Part shown: piece after piece, positions 27,925 to 36,466 of the stretch
Numbering within the stretch: the first letter of the stretch is position 1
How the letters are laid out: each line of letters starts with the position of its first letter
NCBI GenBank assembly: GCA_964406035.1
Contig: CAYOQB010000005.1
Coordinates: forward strand, 1 to 64,000
Direction of reading: 5' to 3'
Source of the DNA: JAIEPW01 sp964406035
Lineage (GTDB): Bacteria; Acidobacteriota; Terriglobia; Bryobacterales; Bryobacteraceae
Length of the DNA stretch: 64,000 bases
The notes under the pieces: model-generated
Database searches by the model: none
The model's input: the letters and a program-made list of their open reading frames with translations, nothing else
Told to the model about the DNA's origin: nothing
Made by a program: the position numbers and the translations under genes

Positions 27925-29198
27925 GCGAGCGCGGAGCGCGAGGCTGCCTCGGCCGACGCGGAACGGTTGGGCTTGCGAATCCAGCTTCCGCGCGGCGTCA
28001 GCACCGTGACGCCGCTCTCGGTGACGACGCAGCCCTGCTCGCGGTCGGCCACCGGATCGTAGCCGAGCGTGGTTCCGGGGGGAATCTGAACCCCGGCGGG
28101 CACGATGGTCCGGCGCAGGCGGGAGCGGCGGCCCACCTCGCACCCGGGCAGCAGGATCGAATCCTCCACCTCGGAGTAGCTGTGAACACGAACCGCCGGT
28201 GAGAGCACGCTCCGCAGCACGCGGCCGCCGGACACAATACAGCCGGGAGCGACAATGGAATCGAGCGCGATGCCCATGCGCGTATCCGCCCCGGCGAAAA
28301 CGAACTTCGCGGGCGGCTGTTGCGGCATCAGCGTGCGGACGGGCCAGTGCGTGTCGTAAAGGTTGAACTCCGGCGTCACGCTGACCAGGTCCATGTTGGC
28401 TTCGAAGTAGGCGTCCAGGGTTCCGACGTCGCGCCAGTAACGGGAGCGCTTGTCGTTGAGATCGAAGAAGTCGTACGCCGCGACGCGGCAGTTCTCCAGG
28501 CACTTGGGCAGGATGTCCTTGCCGAAGTCGTGCGAGGAGGCGGGATCGGCGGCATCCTCGGTAAGAGCGCGGACCAGCGCTTCGGTGCGGAACAAATAGA
28601 TGCCCATGGAGGCGCTGATCATCTCCGGGTCGAAGACGCTGCGCACCGGAGTACCGTGGCGCGGCTTTTCCTCGAAGCCGCGGATGCGGTAATCGGACGA
28701 GATGTCGCAGACGCCGAACTGGGGCGCCTCGCCGGGAGGCAACTGAATGGTGGAGATGGTGATGTCGGCGCCCTGCTGCTGATGCCAATCCAGCATGGCG
28801 CGATAATCCATCTTGTAGATGTGATCGCCGGAGAGGATGAGGGTCAGGGGGCAATCCTCGGCGACGATGCTTTCCAGGTTCTGATACACGGCGTCGGCGG
28901 TGCCCAGGTACCAGTTGTCGTGGACCCGCTTCATGGGCGGGATCACTTCAATGAACTCGCCGAGTTCGGTGCCGACGATGGACCAGCCCTCGCGGACATG
29001 GCGGTTGAGCTCCATGGCCTTGTACTGGGTCAGGATGAAGATCCGGCGCAGTCCGGAATTGATGCAATTGGAAAGAGTGAAATCGATGATGCGGTACATG
29101 CCGCCGAATGGCACGGCCGGCTTGGCGGTATGGATGGTTAACGGGTGCAGACGCTCACCCGCGCCGCCCGCGAGAAGGATGGTCAGGACCTGCTGCAA
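27921..29198 (-). CDS. glgC: Glucose-1-phosphate adenylyltransferase
   Basis: Makes ADP-glucose for glycogen synthesis. The nucleotidyl-transferase start QQVLTILLAGGAGERLHPLT is followed by KPAVPFGGMYRIIDFTLSNC, the YLGTADAVYQN active-site block and FEEKP. The C-terminal left-handed helix (about 300-425) carries hexapeptide-like repeats (APGCIVSGGRVLRSVLSPAV). At 425 residues it has normal length. The TTG start has GGAGGGG six bases upstream. It shares a 71-base divergent region with rpsU. Glycogen storage in this organism is inferred from this gene alone; no other glg gene is in the window. Confidence 0.95.
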   Translation of the reverse strand: MQQVLTILLAGGAGERLHPLTIHTAKPAVPFGGMYRIIDFTLSNCINSGLRRIFILTQYKAMELNRHVREGWSIVGTELGEFIEVIPPMKRVHDNWYLGTADAVYQNLESIVAEDCPLTLILSGDHIYKMDYRAMLDWHQQQGADITISTIQLPPGEAPQFGVCDISSDYRIRGFEEKPRHGTPVRSVFDPEMISASMGIYLFRTEALVRALTEDAADPASSHDFGKDILPKCLENCRVAAYDFFDLNDKRSRYWRDVGTLDAYFEANMDLVSVTPEFNLYDTHWPVRTLMPQQPPAKFVFAGADTRMGIALDSIVAPGCIVSGGRVLRSVLSPAVRVHSYSEVEDSILLPGCEVGRRSRLRRTIVPAGVQIPPGTTLGYDPVADREQGCVVTESGVTVLTPRGSWIRKPNRSASAEAASRSALA

Positions 29199-29269
29199 TC
29201 CGCCCCTCCATTTCGGAACTTTGCTACCATGATCATAGCGCCAACAGGTTACGAGGAGGTGAGTTCGTT

Positions 29270-29467
29270 TTGGCGGAAGTGAATATTCAAGACGGTGAGT
29301 CGCTTGAGAGCGCCTTGCGGCGGTTTAAGCGCAAGGTTCAGCAGGAAGACATCATCAAGGAAATCAAGCGGCACTCCTTCTACCTGAAGCCCGGCGAAAA
29401 GCGCCGGACCAAGGAAGCGCTGGCCCGCAAGCGGAATCGCAAGAAGCGCAGAAGCGACTCCGAGTAG
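29270..29467 (+). CDS. rpsU: 30S ribosomal protein S21
   Basis: Small basic ribosomal protein of 65 residues that aids mRNA base pairing on the 30S subunit. The pattern ESLESALRRFKRKVQQEDII followed by REL-like KRHSFYLKPGEKRRTK and a lysine/arginine tail (KRNRKKRRS) is diagnostic. The TTG start is fixed by a near-perfect Shine-Dalgarno GAGGAGGTGA at 29253-29262. It is a single-gene unit ending at a strong terminator. The unusually complementary ribosome site is typical of highly expressed genes. Confidence 0.95.
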   Translation: MAEVNIQDGESLESALRRFKRKVQQEDIIKEIKRHSFYLKPGEKRRTKEALARKRNRKKRRSDSE

Positions 29468-29489
29468 CACGAACCATCTCCAAGCAAGG

Positions 29490-29518
29490 AAAGGCAGGCT
29501 CCCCGGAGCCTGCCTTTT
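29490..29518. terminator. Bidirectional rho-independent terminator
   Basis: Twelve-base stem AAAGGCAGGCTC / GAGCCTGCCTTT (29490-29501, 29506-29517) with a CCCG loop, followed by T on both strands. It ends rpsU on the plus strand and the convergent secreted-protein gene on the minus strand. Confidence 0.88.
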
Positions 29519-29529
29519 CCACATAGCGG

Positions 29530-30561
29530 TCAGCGTTTCAGCATCTTGCGGAACTCGGACTCCACTTCCTTGAAGCCGGCGGGGATCTCAAAGCTTGCGG
29601 CGTCCACCGGCGCGGTGGAGAAGTTGGAGCTTTCGGTGGTCATCTCCATCAGCACGCCGGGTTGCGGCTGGGATTCCGGCGGCGTCTGGGTTTGGGCCTG
29701 CGGTTCCTGATCCTTCTTCTTGCGCGAGAGCATGCCGCCGAGCCCGCGGCCCAGCGATCCGCCGAGCGCTCCGCCGACGGATTCTCCGGTGGAAGGCCGC
29801 TGCGCGGGCTGGGCATCGGCGCCGGACGCATCCCCTGCGAGCCGCGTGGTCACCACCTGAAGAACCGGAATGCCTTCCAGCTTCTTCGATTCTTCCATCA
29901 GCTTCTGCCAGCTCTTCTGCGAGTCCGGGTTCATTGCGGCGAACGGATTCATTGGCCCCGCGCCGCCAAACGTGCCTGCGTACTTCTTGCCGGCCTCGGC
30001 TTGAAAGCGGGCGTACTCCTGGTAACCGGGAACATCCTTGGCCATCCACATCCGCATTTCCATAATCATGCTGGCGGAGGCGTCGCGGTTCTGATCTCCC
30101 GCGCCGGCGGCGGACAGGTCCATGGTCATCAGGACTTCGCGGGTGTTGACGCCGCTGATGTTGCGGGTCGCTCCGGTTTCGCTTACCGAGACCTTGACGT
30201 CCATTTTCGCGTCGGATTGCCTGCCGCGGTTCTGCATCTCCCGCGACATCTTCTCCATGGCCTGCCGCATCTCCTCGAAGGTGGAAACGGAATAGGTTTT
30301 GCGGCCGAAGTCGACATTGGTTATGGCGCCTTTGTCCAGGTCGACGATCATGGCGGTGTCCTTGGAGACAGTGGCCATGCGGTTGCCCTTGATGTAGACA
30401 TTGCTGACCATGGGCTCGCGCATGGATCGCGAGAACATACCCGCGACCTTCATCATTCCGCTGCCGGCGATTTTGGTGGTTTGCGTCTGGCTGAAGTCGG
30501 CCAGCAGCGGGGCGGAGGCGGCGAACACGAGCGCCACGGCGCCCAGAATCCTGTAATTCAT
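29530..30561 (-). CDS. Secreted hypothetical protein (DUF4412-like)
   Basis: A 343-residue exported protein with signal peptide MNYRILGAVALVFAASAPLLA. The N-terminal half (VYIKGNRMATVSKDTAMIVD, ITNVDFGRKTYSVSTFEEMR) resembles DUF4412-type sequences that describe a measured or bound quantity, but no biochemical role is known. The C-terminal third has a Gly-rich segment (GGALGGSLGRGLGGMLSRKK) and a Gln/Pro run. I chose the ATG with AGGAG eight bases upstream rather than the longer form. It ends at the bidirectional terminator. Confidence 0.68.
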   Translation of the reverse strand: MNYRILGAVALVFAASAPLLADFSQTQTTKIAGSGMMKVAGMFSRSMREPMVSNVYIKGNRMATVSKDTAMIVDLDKGAITNVDFGRKTYSVSTFEEMRQAMEKMSREMQNRGRQSDAKMDVKVSVSETGATRNISGVNTREVLMTMDLSAAGAGDQNRDASASMIMEMRMWMAKDVPGYQEYARFQAEAGKKYAGTFGGAGPMNPFAAMNPDSQKSWQKLMEESKKLEGIPVLQVVTTRLAGDASGADAQPAQRPSTGESVGGALGGSLGRGLGGMLSRKKKDQEPQAQTQTPPESQPQPGVLMEMTTESSNFSTAPVDAASFEIPAGFKEVESEFRKMLKR

Positions 30562-30643
30562 GGATTGGCTCCTATCCGGCTCCATCTTACGACACCACCC
30601 GGATATGGCAAATTAGGAATTCTTCTTACAGGCAGGCCGCGCC

Positions 30644-30871
30644 ATGCTGATTCGAGTGAAGGTGATCCCGAGGAGTTCCCGCACCGCTCTTGCCGGCGAG
30701 ATGGCCGACGGGACGCTGCGCGTGAAGGTGGCGGCGGTTCCCGAGAAGGGCAGGGCGAACGAGGCTTTGTGCGAGTTTCTGGCGGCGCATTTCGGCGTTG
30801 CCAGGTCACGGGTGGAGGTGGTCAGCGGAGCGGCGTCAACCTTGAAAACGATTCGAATCGCGGATCGGTGA
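30644..30871 (+). CDS. DUF167/YggU-family protein
   Basis: Small 75-residue protein of the widespread YggU family, function unknown. It shows the full family pattern: MLIRVKVIPRSSRTALAGEM, then VKVAAVPEKGRANEALCEFL, and VVSGAASTLKTIRI at the end. AGGCAGG precedes the ATG. It is a plus-strand singleton between minus-strand genes, and its stop is six bases from the convergent small protein stop. Confidence 0.9.
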   Translation: MLIRVKVIPRSSRTALAGEMADGTLRVKVAAVPEKGRANEALCEFLAAHFGVARSRVEVVSGAASTLKTIRIADR

Positions 30872-30877
30872 CTGCCT

Positions 30878-31081
30878 TTAGTGCGCGGCGGACATGCGGG
30901 ACACCCAGCGCAGGTAACGCCAGAACTCGGCGCGATTGCTCCAGGCGACCTGGATGAATTGACGGGGCGTGATTTCCCCGGCGTGGAGTCCGGTGTAGGT
31001 TTCCATGCGCCAGCGGAGGTACGGACTGGCCCAGGGACGCAGGCGATAGCCGCGCGTCGCCCGCCAGAGAAAGCGGATCAT
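30878..31081 (-). CDS. Small basic, Trp/Arg-rich hypothetical protein (67 residues)
   Basis: A short protein with many aromatic and arginine residues: MIRFLWRATRGYRLRPWASP, then RQFIQVAWSNRAEFWRYLRW. It has no signal peptide. Its ATG overlaps the stop of the VWA gene upstream (ATGA), which supports it as the last gene of that operon. I do not recognise a family, though similar short proteins occur beside VWA genes in Acidobacteriota by recollection. A membrane-associated or nucleic-acid contact role cannot be told apart. Confidence 0.6.
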   Translation of the reverse strand: MIRFLWRATRGYRLRPWASPYLRWRMETYTGLHAGEITPRQFIQVAWSNRAEFWRYLRWVSRMSAAH

Positions 31082-32007
31082 TTCTGCGATTGCGCCGTGT
31101 TCTGCGCGCCCTTTTCGGTGGCGTAGTAGCCGCTGCGGGTGCGGACAATGGGGTTGCCGGGTCCGGTGGCGTTTACTTTGATGGTGCGGAAGGTGCCGTC
31201 CAGCGCCTGAATGGCGGGCGTGTAGGCGATCACGTATTGATTGCGGATCTCCTGGGCCACCAGCAGCGCGGTGGCGCCCACCTCATCAGCACTCTTCGGA
31301 TAGTGAGCCAGCCCGCCGGTGGCGGAGGTGATGGCGTTCAGCGCGCGCTGGGCTTTCTTGGCCTCGCGCGGCTCCTCTTCGCTCAGGATACCGATGGCGA
31401 AGACGAGCACTTCGCTGTCGTGGGCGCGCTGCACCAGCTTCTCCAGCGTTTCGGTGCTGGTGTTGTCGTTGCCGTCGGTGATCACCAGAAGAACCTTCTT
31501 GTCGCGCTTGGCTTTTTTCTTCAGGTAATCGATGGACATGCTGAGGGCGTCGCGCATGGCGGTGCCGCCGCGGGAATCAATGCGGGACAGCCCCTCCTCC
31601 AGCACCTTCAGGTCGCTGGTCATGGGCACGTCCAGGTAGGCGTCGTCGTTGTAGTTGACGATGAACACTTCATCCTGCGGATTGGAGGCCTTGATGGCCG
31701 CCAGCGCGGCGGCGTTGACCTTGGACCGCTTGTCGCGCATGGAGCCGCTGGAATCGATGATCAGCCCCAGGGAAACCGGGACGTCCTCGCGGCGGAACAG
31801 CTTGATGGCCTGCTCGACGTTGTTTTCGTAAACCTTGAACGCGCTTTGGGGCAGGTCGGTGATGAGCTGGCCCTTCTTGGTGGCGACGGTGGCGTGCAGC
31901 ACCACCAGGCGGGTGTCGGTGCGGAATACCGGATCCTGTTCCTGGGCGACGGCGGCGGCGGTCCCGGCCAGCACAGCCATCGCGATTATTTTATTGAGAA
32001 GGCGCAT
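31078..32007 (-). CDS. Secreted VWA-domain protein (acidobacterial VWFA-related type), downstream copy
   Basis: Exported protein of 309 residues, signal peptide ending near TAAAVAQ. The first 75 residues carry the family's N-terminal beta segment (DTRLVVLHATVATKKGQLIT, SAFKVYENNVEQAIKLF). A von Willebrand A domain follows with a complete MIDAS: DSSGSM (DxSxS), the threonine in GGTAMRDAL, and the aspartate in VITDGNDNTS. It binds a metal ion and probably a protein partner; the ligand is unknown. Its 5' end overlaps the upstream VWA gene by 17 bases, so the pair is co-translated. Confidence 0.88.
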   Translation of the reverse strand: MRLLNKIIAMAVLAGTAAAVAQEQDPVFRTDTRLVVLHATVATKKGQLITDLPQSAFKVYENNVEQAIKLFRREDVPVSLGLIIDSSGSMRDKRSKVNAAALAAIKASNPQDEVFIVNYNDDAYLDVPMTSDLKVLEEGLSRIDSRGGTAMRDALSMSIDYLKKKAKRDKKVLLVITDGNDNTSTETLEKLVQRAHDSEVLVFAIGILSEEEPREAKKAQRALNAITSATGGLAHYPKSADEVGATALLVAQEIRNQYVIAYTPAIQALDGTFRTIKVNATGPGNPIVRTRSGYYATEKGAQNTAQSQK

Positions 32008-33016
32008 AATACCCCGTCCGGAAAAATGCTTTGAGCGGCGGCAGTCCGCGCGGCTGCACCAGTTTCACCTGCACCCGCCGGTACTTGCCGTCGCGGCTCT
32101 GATTCTTGGGCGAGAAGCCGAGCACATACTGGTTCCGCAGCTCGATTCCGATCTTGGCGGCGACGTCGGGAAGATCGCTGAGGTTTTCGATTCCGAAATG
32201 GCGGCCTCCGGTTTGCTCGGCGAGTTCGCTCAACAGTCCCGGACCGGCCATCTCCTCCGCCGAACGGCCGCGCGCGCCGATCGGCTCGAAGATTCCGATC
32301 GCATAAATCTGGACGTCGGCCTCGCGAACAGCGTTTCGTACCTCACTCTCGGTGTAGCGGCTGGAGTTGTCGCCGCCGTCGGAGATGATCAGGATCGCCT
32401 TGCGGGGGTTGCGAGCCTTCTTCATCTGGTTCATAGCCATGTACACTCCATCCAGCAGGGCGGTGCGGCCCTTGGCCTGGGTGAAGGTCAGCTTGTTCTG
32501 AATCTCTTCGGTGAGGGTGGTGAAACCGCTGACCAGCTCCGGCCGGTCGTTGAACTGGATGAGGAAGAACTCGTCCTCCGGATTGGCGGTCTTGAAGAAC
32601 TGGGCCACGGCCTGGCGCGATTTCTGGAGCTTGGCGCCCATGCTGCCGCTGGCGTCGAACACGAGTCCCACGGACAGGGGAGCGTCCTCGCTCGAGAACT
32701 GTGAAATATCCTGCTCCACCTTGTCCTCGAAGATCTTGAAGTTTTCGCGCTCCAGTCCGGTCACCAGCCGGTTCATCGGATCGGTGACGGAGACGGGAAT
32801 CAGCACCAGTTGGGTGTCGATGCGGATGTTGCCGCGGCGCTCGGCATCAGGATCGGGCGGCGCATTCTTCTTGCGCACTTCCAGGTTGGGCCGGGCGGGC
32901 GCCTCGGCCTGCTTTTCCGGTTTGGCGGGGGCGGGATCCTGCGCGGTTCCGAAAAGCGCAACCCCAGGGAGCAAGAGAAGAAAAGCAAAGCCGGCGGTGG
33001 ACTTCCTAACCTGCAT
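31991..33016 (-). CDS. Secreted VWA-domain protein (acidobacterial VWFA-related type), upstream copy
   Basis: 341 residues with signal peptide QVRKSTAGFAFLLLLPGVAL and a Pro/Ala/Lys linker. Then comes the same N-terminal beta block as its neighbour (IDTQLVLIPVSVTDPMNRLV) and a VWA domain with MIDAS residues DASGSM, T in GRTALLDGVY and D in IISDGGDNSS. It is a diverged paralogue of the next gene, so a tandem duplication is likely. The longer upstream reading has no signal peptide at its start and was rejected; the chosen ATG has a poor ribosome site. Function unknown, possibly envelope adhesion or protein-complex assembly. Confidence 0.86.
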   Translation of the reverse strand: MQVRKSTAGFAFLLLLPGVALFGTAQDPAPAKPEKQAEAPARPNLEVRKKNAPPDPDAERRGNIRIDTQLVLIPVSVTDPMNRLVTGLERENFKIFEDKVEQDISQFSSEDAPLSVGLVFDASGSMGAKLQKSRQAVAQFFKTANPEDEFFLIQFNDRPELVSGFTTLTEEIQNKLTFTQAKGRTALLDGVYMAMNQMKKARNPRKAILIISDGGDNSSRYTESEVRNAVREADVQIYAIGIFEPIGARGRSAEEMAGPGLLSELAEQTGGRHFGIENLSDLPDVAAKIGIELRNQYVLGFSPKNQSRDGKYRRVQVKLVQPRGLPPLKAFFRTGYYAPSQ

Positions 33017-33115
33017 GATGGCGTCGATCGCGGCCCCAAGGCCGGTTATCCAGACAGGACGCGGCGCGTCTGCCTTCAGTATACAAGTAAGACGCGCGAA
33101 TCGGCCGCAAGTCAC

Positions 33116-34246
33116 CTATACGAAGTAGTCCTTGACCTTGTCGAGCAAGCTTTTTTCCTGCGGTCCACCCGGTGAGGGCAGGGTTTGCAGAAGCTGTTCG
33201 AAGACCTTTTTCTGCTCCCGGTTGAGCTTTTTGGGGACCACCACTTCGAAGTGCACATAGAGATCGCCGCGCCCGTTGCCATTGACGAACGGCACGCCGA
33301 GCCCCTTCAGGCGAAGCTTGTCGCCATGCTGGGTGGCTTCGGGAACGCTGATGGTCTTGAGGCCTTCGAGCGTGGGCACGTCCATTTCGACGCCCAGCGC
33401 CGCCTGCGCGACGTTGACGGGAATGGTCATGTGCAGGTCGTTGTCGCTGCGGTCGAAGATGGGGTGCTCGCCGACCTTGAGCACGACGTACAGGTCGCCG
33501 GGACCGCCGCCGTTCACGCCCGGCTGGCCTTCATTCTGCAGGCGCAGGCGGGTGCCGTTGTCGACACCGGCGGGGATGTTGACCTTCAGCTTGCGTTCGG
33601 TGCGCGTGTACCCTTCGCCCTTGCACTCGCGGCAGGGTCGGCGGATGATCTGTCCGCGGCCGCCACACTGGCCGCAGGTGCGGCGGACACTGAGGAAACT
33701 CTGCTGGTAGACGACTTCACCCCGGCCGCGGCACATGGGGCACGTGGTGAGACCGTCTTCGGGCTCGGCGCCGGTGGCCTTGCAGCGCGCGCACTCGTCG
33801 ATGCGCGGGATCTGGATATCGGCGGTGAGGCCGCTGATGGCGTCCTCGAAGCTGATTTCGAGATCGTAGCGGACGTCCTCGCCCCGCTGCGCGCGGCTGC
33901 GCCTGCCGCCGCGCCCGCCGCCTCCGCCGAACAGATCGCCGAAGAAGAAGTCTCCGATGATGTCGGAGAAGTCCTGGAACTGGGAGGGATCAAATCCGCC
34001 CATCCCCGCCGCCGCGCCGACGCCCTGGTGACCGTAGCGGTCATAGGCGGCGCGTTTCTGCGGATCGCTCAGGATGCTGTAGGCTTCCGCCGCTTCCTTA
34101 AACTTTTCCTCGGCTTCGGCGTTGCCGGGGTTGCGATCCGGGTGATACTGCAGCGCGAGCTTCCGGTACGCAGCCTTCAAAGCCGCGTCGTCGGCATCCC
34201 GTGGCACCGCCAGGATTTCGTAGTAGTCGCGTCTGGACACAGTCAT
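33116..34246 (-). CDS. dnaJ: Chaperone protein DnaJ
   Basis: Co-chaperone that stimulates DnaK ATPase and delivers unfolded clients. The J-domain (about 1-70) has HPD at 35-37. A Gly/Phe-rich stretch follows (85-115). Four zinc-binding repeats read CARCKATG, CPMCRGRG, CGQCGGRG and CRECKGEG. The first has Ala where Gly is usual. The C-terminal client-binding domains end near 376 residues, normal for the long DnaJ. The start overlaps the grpE stop by four bases. No dnaK is in the window, so its chaperone partner must be encoded elsewhere. Confidence 0.96.
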   Translation of the reverse strand: MTVSRRDYYEILAVPRDADDAALKAAYRKLALQYHPDRNPGNAEAEEKFKEAAEAYSILSDPQKRAAYDRYGHQGVGAAAGMGGFDPSQFQDFSDIIGDFFFGDLFGGGGGRGGRRSRAQRGEDVRYDLEISFEDAISGLTADIQIPRIDECARCKATGAEPEDGLTTCPMCRGRGEVVYQQSFLSVRRTCGQCGGRGQIIRRPCRECKGEGYTRTERKLKVNIPAGVDNGTRLRLQNEGQPGVNGGGPGDLYVVLKVGEHPIFDRSDNDLHMTIPVNVAQAALGVEMDVPTLEGLKTISVPEATQHGDKLRLKGLGVPFVNGNGRGDLYVHFEVVVPKKLNREQKKVFEQLLQTLPSPGGPQEKSLLDKVKDYFV

Positions 34247-34788
34247 GCCTGGGTGTGAACGGCCACTTTCACCATCGCCGGCCGCAACAGGCGTCCCTTG
34301 AAGTTATAGCCTCGCACAAACTCGCCGATCACGGTATCGTCGGCAACGCCTTCGTCCGCGGGCACCTTCTCGACGGCGTGGTGCACATGGGGATCGAACG
34401 GCTTTCCCACCGACTCAATCGGCTCCAGGCCGAGTTTCTTTAGCTGATCGTACAACCGCGTGTAGATCAGCTCCATGCCCTTGGCGTAGTCCTTGTCGGA
34501 AGTGTCCACCTTCAGGGCGCGTTCGAAGTCGTCCAGCGTACCCAGCAGGCTCTCCACCGCCGCCTGGGTAACAAAGTCGGAAATCTCAGCCTTTTCCCGC
34601 GTCACGCGACGCCGGAAGTTTTCGAACTCCGCTTGGCGGCGCTGCAGTAAATCCTGTAGCTCGCTTTTCTCCTGGATCAGCCGGTCGACGCGCGAGCCCG
34701 GCGTTGGATCAACGTTTTGTACGGTTTCCGGGGCTTCCGCGGGAGCGGCGTCGTCCACCGGGGAGGTCGTGTGATTCGCTTCAGTCAT
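34243..34788 (-). CDS. grpE: Nucleotide exchange factor GrpE
   Basis: Exchange factor that releases ADP from DnaK. The 181-residue protein has an acidic, disordered start (SPVDDAAPAEAPETVQN), a long coiled coil (about 35-95, DRLIQEKSELQDLLQRRQAE), and the C-terminal beta-wing with FDPHVHHAVEKVPADEG and GFVRGYNFKGRLLRPA-like sequence. It is translated with dnaJ as a two-gene operon. No full CIRCE element is visible upstream. Confidence 0.93.
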   Translation of the reverse strand: MTEANHTTSPVDDAAPAEAPETVQNVDPTPGSRVDRLIQEKSELQDLLQRRQAEFENFRRRVTREKAEISDFVTQAAVESLLGTLDDFERALKVDTSDKDYAKGMELIYTRLYDQLKKLGLEPIESVGKPFDPHVHHAVEKVPADEGVADDTVIGEFVRGYNFKGRLLRPAMVKVAVHTQA

Positions 34789-34878
34789 GGTGCGGAACAG
34801 CTTCTCCCTTCAAGATAACATCCGTCAGGCAATCTTTTTTCCAGTCGGGCGCAAAGCGAGTGTTAAAATCAAGACGGC

Positions 34879-36438
34879 ATGGGTTCGTTATCACCGAGAA
34901 TCCAGTTGCGTCCGGCGCAGAAGCAAGTCCTGACCCCTGGACTGGTCCAGATGGTCACGGTTTTGCAGTTGAACCGTCTCGAGCTGAAGGAAATGATCTC
35001 GGCCGAGATGGCGCAGAACCCAGTACTGGAGGAGACCGCCGACGGAACCGAGGAGTTCACGCCGGACGAGATCCAGGCGATGATCGAGAACGAGCGGACG
35101 TCGCAGCCCGCCGATCAATCAATCCTGGAAGCGACCGCGGGTCCCGATGAACTGGTGGCGGATTCGGCTCCGTCCGAAGTGGAAATACCGGTGGAGGCGG
35201 CGAGCATCACCTCCGCCGAGCCCGAGCCGGAAGCTCCCAAGTCGCAGGATCCGTTTGACGAGATCGATTTTGGCTCGTACTTCGACGACTACCTCGATCC
35301 GGGGTACAAGTCGCCCGCTTCGGAGTCGGTGGAGAAGCCGTCATTCGAGACGTTCCTGTCCTCGCCGGTCACGCTCAGCGATCACCTGCATTCGCAACTG
35401 GCGCTGGTGGTTCTTTCCGAAAGCGTGCGCGACGCGGCGGAGCACATCATCGGGAATCTGGATGAGAACGGCTACCTGCTGGGCACCGTGGAGGAGATGG
35501 CGGCGGAAGGGCAGCACGACATCGCCGATACGGAGGAAGCGCTGCGCGTGGTGCAGACGCTGGATCCCGCCGGAGTGGGCGCTCGCGACCTGCGGGAATG
35601 CCTGCTGCTGCAGCTTCGCAGCCGCGGAGCCGAAGGCGGCGTGGCCTGGAGGATCGTGGCCGATCATCTGAAGATGGTGGAGCTCCGCCAGAATCGCGAG
35701 TTGTGCAAGGCGCTGTCGCGTCCGGCCGAGCATGTCGAAATCGCGTTGAACGTCATCCGCCATTTGAATCCGCGTCCGGGAATGCGCTATTCGAGTCCCG
35801 GCGCGCGGCAGATCGAACCCGACGTCTTCATTTCGAAGGACGGCGAGGATTACATCATTCAGATGAACGACGACGATCTTCCGCAACTGCGCCTGAGCCG
35901 CGATTACCGGCACCTGCTGGATCGCGAGCAGGAGCCGAACAAGGATGTCCGCAACTACGTGAAGGAGCGGTACGCCTCGGCTTTGCAGTTGATGAAGAAC
36001 ATCGAGCAGCGGAAGCAGACCATTCTGAAGGTCTGCCAGTCGATCGTGCGCCGCCAGGGCGATTTCCTGGAGCACGGCATCGACATGCTGAAGCCGATGA
36101 TGATCAAGGACATCGCGGAAGAAATCGGAGTGCACCCGTCCACGGTCAGCAGGGCGGTGGCCAGCAAGTACGCGCACACGCCGCAGGGCGTTTTCGAGTT
36201 GCGGTTCTTTTTCTCCGAGGCGGTGCAGGGACCGTCCGGCAGTTCCACTCCGCTGCTGATCCTGAAGCGCCGGGTGAAGAAAATGATCGAGGAGGAGGAC
36301 GCCGCGCACCCTCTCACGGACGAGCAGATCACCGAGAGGCTGCAGGCCGAGGGAATTCAAGTAACCCGCCGCACCGTTGCGAAGTATCGCGAGGACATGC
36401 GGATTCCGTCCACGCACCAGCGGCGCGTCCGGAACTGA
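34879..36438 (+). CDS. rpoN: RNA polymerase sigma54 factor
   Basis: Alternative sigma factor for -24/-12 promoters, requiring enhancer-binding activators. Region I is glutamine/leucine-rich (QKQVLTPGLVQMVTVLQLNR). Region II is an acidic linker (about 50-130). The core-binding and HTH parts follow, and the DNA-binding RpoN box is TRRTVAKYRE, with Thr where Ala is most common. At 519 residues it is slightly long because of the acidic linker. hpf and rapZ follow as in many rpoN loci, but no ptsN or other PTS gene is next to them. Confidence 0.96.
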   Translation: MGSLSPRIQLRPAQKQVLTPGLVQMVTVLQLNRLELKEMISAEMAQNPVLEETADGTEEFTPDEIQAMIENERTSQPADQSILEATAGPDELVADSAPSEVEIPVEAASITSAEPEPEAPKSQDPFDEIDFGSYFDDYLDPGYKSPASESVEKPSFETFLSSPVTLSDHLHSQLALVVLSESVRDAAEHIIGNLDENGYLLGTVEEMAAEGQHDIADTEEALRVVQTLDPAGVGARDLRECLLLQLRSRGAEGGVAWRIVADHLKMVELRQNRELCKALSRPAEHVEIALNVIRHLNPRPGMRYSSPGARQIEPDVFISKDGEDYIIQMNDDDLPQLRLSRDYRHLLDREQEPNKDVRNYVKERYASALQLMKNIEQRKQTILKVCQSIVRRQGDFLEHGIDMLKPMMIKDIAEEIGVHPSTVSRAVASKYAHTPQGVFELRFFFSEAVQGPSGSSTPLLILKRRVKKMIEEEDAAHPLTDEQITERLQAEGIQVTRRTVAKYREDMRIPSTHQRRVRN

Positions 36439-36466
36439 TTGTTTGTCAACGGCAGCGAGGCCGACC

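Noticed and set aside
34850..34872. GAGTGTTAA near rpoN/grpE as a CIRCE heat-shock element
   Set aside because: Only one arm resembles CIRCE; the partner TTAGCACTC is absent at the right distance.
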